Below are positions 31,448 to 33,528 of a DNA stretch of 33,528 nucleotides, piece by piece. This DNA is from Microcaldota archaeon (GTDB lineage: Archaea; Micrarchaeota; Micrarchaeia; Micrarchaeales; CABMGC01): assembly GCA_028867095.1 (NCBI GenBank), contig JAGWHA010000003.1, positions 1 through 33,528 on the forward strand. The letters run 5' to 3'. The first letter of the stretch is position 1, and every line of letters starts with the position of its first letter. The notes under the pieces were generated by a model. It did not search any database, was not told where the DNA came from, and saw only the letters and a program-made list of their open reading frames with translations. A program made the translations under genes and the position numbers.

Positions 31448-32191
31448 ATGAAAAACAACAAAAAAGCGACCAAAAAAGCTGTTCACAAGAGTGCTTCTGC
31501 GAAGAAATCTGCCGCAAGGCACGTTTCCTCAAAGAAGGTTATTAGAAAGGCTGCAAAGATGCAGAAAAAGCAGATGAAGAAAGCGGCCAAGCCTCTTGCA
31601 AAGAGGGTGGCGAAGATTCCGGCAAAGGCAGTTGCAGTGCCAAGGGAGAGGAAGGCAAAGGAAGCTGTCGACTTCAGGGCTGCAAACTTTGCCGACGAGG
31701 CGCTAATCAAGGCGGTGATTGACGAGCCACACTTCACAAACCACGTCTCAAGGAGCGTGGGGAAGAGGGCGGGGGAGATAATCCAGCTGCTTGCAACGCC
31801 GCAGACGGACGATGCGATAGCCGAAAAGCTCGACATCAAGATCAACGAGGTGAGAAGGATGCTAAACACCCTAAACACCTACGGAGTGGCGCGCTACAAC
31901 GTGAACAAGGACAGCAAGGGCTGGCTCACGTTCAAGTGGTATATTGACGCAAACAAGATAACTGAGATGAAGAACGATCTTGTCATGCGAAACGGAGAGG
32001 GAGCATACAAGCTTCCGGAAGGATGCAATGACTTCTTCATCTGCGGCAAGTGCTACAGCGAGGAGAAGACGATCTTCCCGTTCGAGAGCGCATTTGAGAT
32101 GGGATTCAAGCATGAGTGCGGAGGCGCAATGAAGCAGGTCAACAAGATGGAGGTAGAGCAGCTAGTGATGCAGGAGGGAAAGATCCTGTAG
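31448..32191 (+). CDS. tfe: Transcription factor E (TFE alpha) with a basic N-terminal tail
   Basis: A 247-residue homolog of the TFIIE alpha subunit, which helps open the promoter in archaeal transcription. The winged helix is at about 103-170 (LLATPQTDDAIAEKLDIKINEVRRMLNTLNTYGVARY...GWLTFKWYID), then a zinc-ribbon part with CGKC (199-202), FPFESAFEMGF, and H222/C224, so the second knuckle is HxC and not CxxC. The first about 75 residues are Lys/Ala-rich and lack acidic residues, resembling histone H1 tails; normal TFE has no such tail. ATG 31448 follows GGTGATC; the in-frame GTG 31439 is part of the ribosome site. Confidence 0.86.
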   Translation: MKNNKKATKKAVHKSASAKKSAARHVSSKKVIRKAAKMQKKQMKKAAKPLAKRVAKIPAKAVAVPRERKAKEAVDFRAANFADEALIKAVIDEPHFTNHVSRSVGKRAGEIIQLLATPQTDDAIAEKLDIKINEVRRMLNTLNTYGVARYNVNKDSKGWLTFKWYIDANKITEMKNDLVMRNGEGAYKLPEGCNDFFICGKCYSEEKTIFPFESAFEMGFKHECGGAMKQVNKMEVEQLVMQEGKIL

Positions 32192-32199
32192 GTTGGTTT

Positions 32200-32361
32200 A
32201 TGGTGCTGGATTCAGGTGGCATAGTTTCTGTGAAACTTAAGCCACAGATAAGGGAGGTTGTGTTTTCGCCGCTACTTATCGCTAAAAGAAGTGAAGAGGC
32301 CAAAGGAAAAGTCTTCCAGCAGCCAAAAAGCATCTTCACAGAGAAGGATGACCTATTCTAA
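32200..32361 (+). CDS. Small ORF downstream of TFE
   Basis: A 53-residue ORF, MVLDSGGIVSVKLKPQIREV at the start, beginning 8 bases after the TFE stop. A beta-like first half and a basic Lys/Gln second half are seen, but no known motif. There is no good ribosome site. The frame is open further upstream inside TFE, which is only a shadow. Co-transcription is possible; coding status is uncertain. Confidence 0.4.
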   Translation: MVLDSGGIVSVKLKPQIREVVFSPLLIAKRSEEAKGKVFQQPKSIFTEKDDLF

Positions 32362-32383
32362 AAAAAGCATAGATTAAGGAAGC

Positions 32384-32391
32384 TATTATAA
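32384..32391 (+). promoter_or_regulatory. TATA box of the initiator tRNA gene
   Basis: TATTATAA, centred 28.5 bases before the first base of the mature tRNA at 32416. This is the spacing expected if transcription starts at or just before the tRNA. Confidence 0.5.
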
Positions 32392-32454
32392 TCTTGTTCT
32401 TCGTAATTAGTGTATAGCGAGGTAGGGTAGCCTGGAGTGCCCGCCGGGCTCATA

Positions 32455-32740
32455 AGAGGTGTGCAACACGTCTAATGTTGGGAATTTGATGAACTCAAAT
32501 TCAGAGGTCCAGAGAAGACGAAGGTACAAACAGATGAAAATGGAGGAAGATGCCTCAGAAAAGCTTCGAAAAGAAGGCTGGCAGGTGTTTTCGCCAACAA
32601 TCGTTTGTGATCGGATCGCCATCAAAGATGGACAGGTCTTTTTCGTCGAATTTAAGAAAGCTGGACAAAAACTAACAGAAAACCAAGAAAAAATTAAAAA
32701 CTTGGCAAATGATAATTATTGTGTTGTGCTGTATTGAGAC
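32455..32740 (+). other. tRNA intron with bulge-helix-bulge splice site
   Basis: The splice sites fall in a bulge-helix-bulge: CTCA (32449-32452) pairs with TGAG (32735-32738) as the four-pair central helix; the three-base bulges are TAA (32453-32455, cut after 32454) and ACA (32739-32741, cut after 32740). The outer helix is the anticodon stem. The inner, intron-side helix is weak. This is the substrate of the archaeal tRNA splicing endonuclease. At 286 bases the intron is far longer than the usual 15-100 and is nearly filled by an ORF. Confidence 0.88.
32489..32737 (+). CDS. Intron-encoded PD-(D/E)XK nuclease-like protein (putative homing endonuclease)
   Basis: An 82-residue basic protein starting MNSNSEVQRRRRYKQMKMEE. 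A helix with Glu19/Glu20 and GW (30-31) is followed by VCDRIAIKDG and FFVEFKK, giving Asp41 and Glu54-x-Lys56, a spacing of 13 as in compact PD-(D/E)XK nucleases such as archaeal Hjc; then Gln60 and LTENQ (62-66). This is the active-site layout of that fold, which includes I-Ssp6803I, a homing endonuclease in a cyanobacterial tRNA-fMet intron. It is not LAGLIDADG. The frame is open back to a GTG at 32459. The TGA stop forms part of the splice helix. Expression from the pre-tRNA is not shown. Confidence 0.75.
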   Translation: MNSNSEVQRRRRYKQMKMEEDASEKLRKEGWQVFSPTIVCDRIAIKDGQVFFVEFKKAGQKLTENQEKIKNLANDNYCVVLY

Positions 32741-32830
32741 ACCCGGAGATCGATGGTCCAAATCCATCCCTCGCTATTATTTCAAAACCTTCTAGCTTCG
32801 CTCTCGTCAAAGTAGGGGGAGAGGGGGGCA

Positions 32831-32930
32831 CAGTTCCACTAATGGTGTTGGTTATATATAATATACAAATAATAAATCATCATTAGTTCCATTGTTTTGA
32901 ATTTTGCTTTATCAAAATAATAGTGGAACT
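32831..32930. repeat. Nested inverted repeats upstream of the GINS gene
   Basis: AGTTCCACTA (32832-32841) recurs as its exact complement TAGTGGAACT (32921-32930). Inside this, AGTTCCATTGTTTTGA (32885-32900) forms an imperfect hairpin with 32912-32930 around an 11-base loop. The 201-base gap between the tRNA and the GINS gene has no ORF and is AT-rich (TATATATAATATA at 32853-32865). Confidence 0.45.
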
Positions 32931-32977
32931 CTACACTGGCAGTATGGTATTTTTGTAAAGTTTGTTTTGGTGTGTTA

Positions 32978-33445
32978 ATGGAAATCTCTGTAGATCAACT
33001 CTTCAACATGATTCAGGCTGAAAAGAAGACAGGGGAGGTTATTCCCCTTCCGAGGGATTTTTACAGGAACGCGGTACAAAAGCTCAGCAAGCTTGAGCAG
33101 ATACAGGAAGATCAACAGCACTCAGGAAACTTCAAGAAACTGCTTTCACAGGTGAGGGAGAGGAGAGTACAGAAGCTATTAATATATTTGGCGTACAATA
33201 AACAATTACCTAGTCTGGTTCCTGAAGAGGAGGAAGAGCTCTACAGAAGCATCAAGGCGCTTCTCGACAAAAAGGAGGCAGGAGTTTCAAGGATCCGCAA
33301 GATAAGGATAATCGCGGAAACACCGGAGCTTGTGATGCCCAATGGCGGCAAGAGCGGCCCATACAAGGAGCACCAGGTCATAGAGACGACGGACAACTAC
33401 GAGGCGGAATTCCTACTCAACAACAAGCTTGGCGAGCAAATCTAA
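32978..33445 (+). CDS. GINS complex subunit (Gins51-like)
   Basis: A 155-residue subunit of the archaeal GINS complex, which with Cdc45/RecJ-like proteins activates the MCM helicase. The N-terminal helical A domain (PLPRDFYRNAVQKLSKLEQIQ...LSQVRERRVQKLLIYLAY...LVPEEEEELY) is followed by a short C-terminal B domain (ETPELVMPNGGKSGPYKEHQVIETTDNYEAEFLLNNKLGEQI), the A-then-B order of Sld5/Psf1-type Gins51. ATG 32978 has GGTG five bases upstream; GTG 32972 is less likely. It lies 9 bases before the eL42 gene, a neighbour common in archaea. Confidence 0.82.
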   Translation: MEISVDQLFNMIQAEKKTGEVIPLPRDFYRNAVQKLSKLEQIQEDQQHSGNFKKLLSQVRERRVQKLLIYLAYNKQLPSLVPEEEEELYRSIKALLDKKEAGVSRIRKIRIIAETPELVMPNGGKSGPYKEHQVIETTDNYEAEFLLNNKLGEQI

Positions 33446-33454
33446 AGTGATGAA

Positions 33455-33528
33455 ATGAAGATAACAAAAGAACTTATGGCATACTGCCCCTACTGCAACA
33501 AGCACACGGAGCACACGGTTACGAAGAT
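33455..33528 (+). CDS. rpl44e: Ribosomal protein eL42 (L44E), 5' end only
   Basis: The first 24 codons, running off the window: MKITKELMAYCPYCNKHTEHTVTK. The YCPYCNKHTEH stretch with its CPYC knuckle is the conserved N-terminus of eL42, a zinc protein near the ribosomal E site. The ATG is preceded by GTGATG. Confidence 0.9.
   Translation, partial: MKITKELMAYCPYCNKHTEHTVTK

Larger units (their letters stand above)
32416..32776 (+). tRNA. Initiator tRNA-Met (CAU), interrupted by a 286-base intron
   Basis: Exons are 32416-32454 and 32741-32776. Joined, they give a 75-base tRNA: acceptor AGCGAGG/CCTCGCT with the A1-T72 pair of archaeal initiators, D stem GGGT/GCCC, anticodon stem CCGGG/CCCGG with the three G-C pairs specific to initiators, loop CTCATAA (anticodon CAT at 32451-32453), variable loop AGATC, T stem GATGG/CCATC and discriminator A. 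CCA is not encoded. The T loop is TCCAAAT, so position 55 is C in place of the near-universal T. The break lies after position 37, the usual archaeal intron site. Confidence 0.93.

Noticed and set aside
32116..32199. Upstream extension of the small ORF after TFE
   Set aside because: This part is inside TFE in another frame; only the piece from the ATG at 32200 could be a gene.
32455..32740. Group I intron in the initiator tRNA
   Set aside because: The 286 bases, mostly ORF, leave no room for a group I core, and the junctions form a bulge-helix-bulge at the archaeal position 37/38.
1..33528. CRISPR arrays, insertion sequences, transposases or integrases
   Set aside because: No regularly spaced repeats, transposase or recombinase motifs were seen on either strand.

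Overview
The window is archaeal. It carries an archaeal histone, the RNA exosome (Rrp4/Rrp41/Rrp42), a 20S proteasome alpha subunit, SBDS, archaeal RNase P proteins, Orc1/Cdc6, TFE, a GINS subunit, prefoldin beta and ribosomal proteins eL43 and eL42. Genes are tightly packed, small lineage-specific proteins are common, both gyrase subunits are of bacterial type, and several genes sit 20-30 bases downstream of a TATA box (leaderless). This suggests a DPANN/Micrarchaeota-like genome, but that placement is inferred from gene content only.

Layout. 73-1087 (+): histone, a zinc-ribbon protein and a PRC-barrel protein. 1152-2249 (+): an AT-richer tryptophanyl-tRNA synthetase whose end overlaps the end of a convergent 44-codon RNA polymerase subunit gene (Rpo12). 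2246-10021 (-): the archaeal exosome/proteasome super-operon, read leftwards: Mrp-type ATPase, Orc1/Cdc6, Rpp30-like, Pop5, a 143-aa unknown, PsmA, SBDS, Rrp4, Rrp41, Rrp42, eL43, a 119-aa unknown, Rpo12. 10491-11621 (+): single-OB-fold ssDNA-binding protein, PrxQ-type peroxiredoxin and a Cys-rich membrane hairpin protein. 11722-13730: a beta-CASP ribonuclease and a membrane-anchored winged-helix protein diverge from one palindromic TATA element. 13732-15748 (+): both subunits of ADP-forming acyl-CoA synthetase. 15745-18946 (-): Mre11-like nuclease, DHH phosphoesterase, prefoldin beta and two small unknowns; prefoldin and DHH are the usual tail of the exosome super-operon, here displaced. 19614-24528 (+): winged-helix protein, large N-anchored sequon-rich surface protein, Lhr-type helicase. 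24538-28898 (-): gyrB-gyrA. 29049-30453 (+): cyclic 2,3-diphosphoglycerate synthetase-like protein and tRNA-Lys(CUU). 30511-31367 (+): two AT-rich orphan genes. 31448-32361 (+): TFE with a long basic tail and a small ORF. 32416-32776 (+): an interrupted initiator tRNA gene. 32978-end (+): GINS subunit and eL42 (partial).

The most striking feature is the initiator tRNA-Met(CAU). It is split after position 37 by a 286-nt intron with a bulge-helix-bulge splice site. Almost the whole intron is an ORF for an 82-residue protein with a PD-(D/E)XK nuclease signature (Asp41, Glu54-x-Lys56). It looks like a compact homing intron in an archaeal initiator tRNA, and the ORF's stop codon is built into the splice helix. 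Other notable points are the palindromic TATA equidistant from two divergent starts (which implies a CTG start for the ribonuclease), an Mrp ATPase without its CxxC, a small protein with Met/His and Cys clusters around a membrane hairpin, and TFE with a histone-H1-like tail and an altered zinc site.
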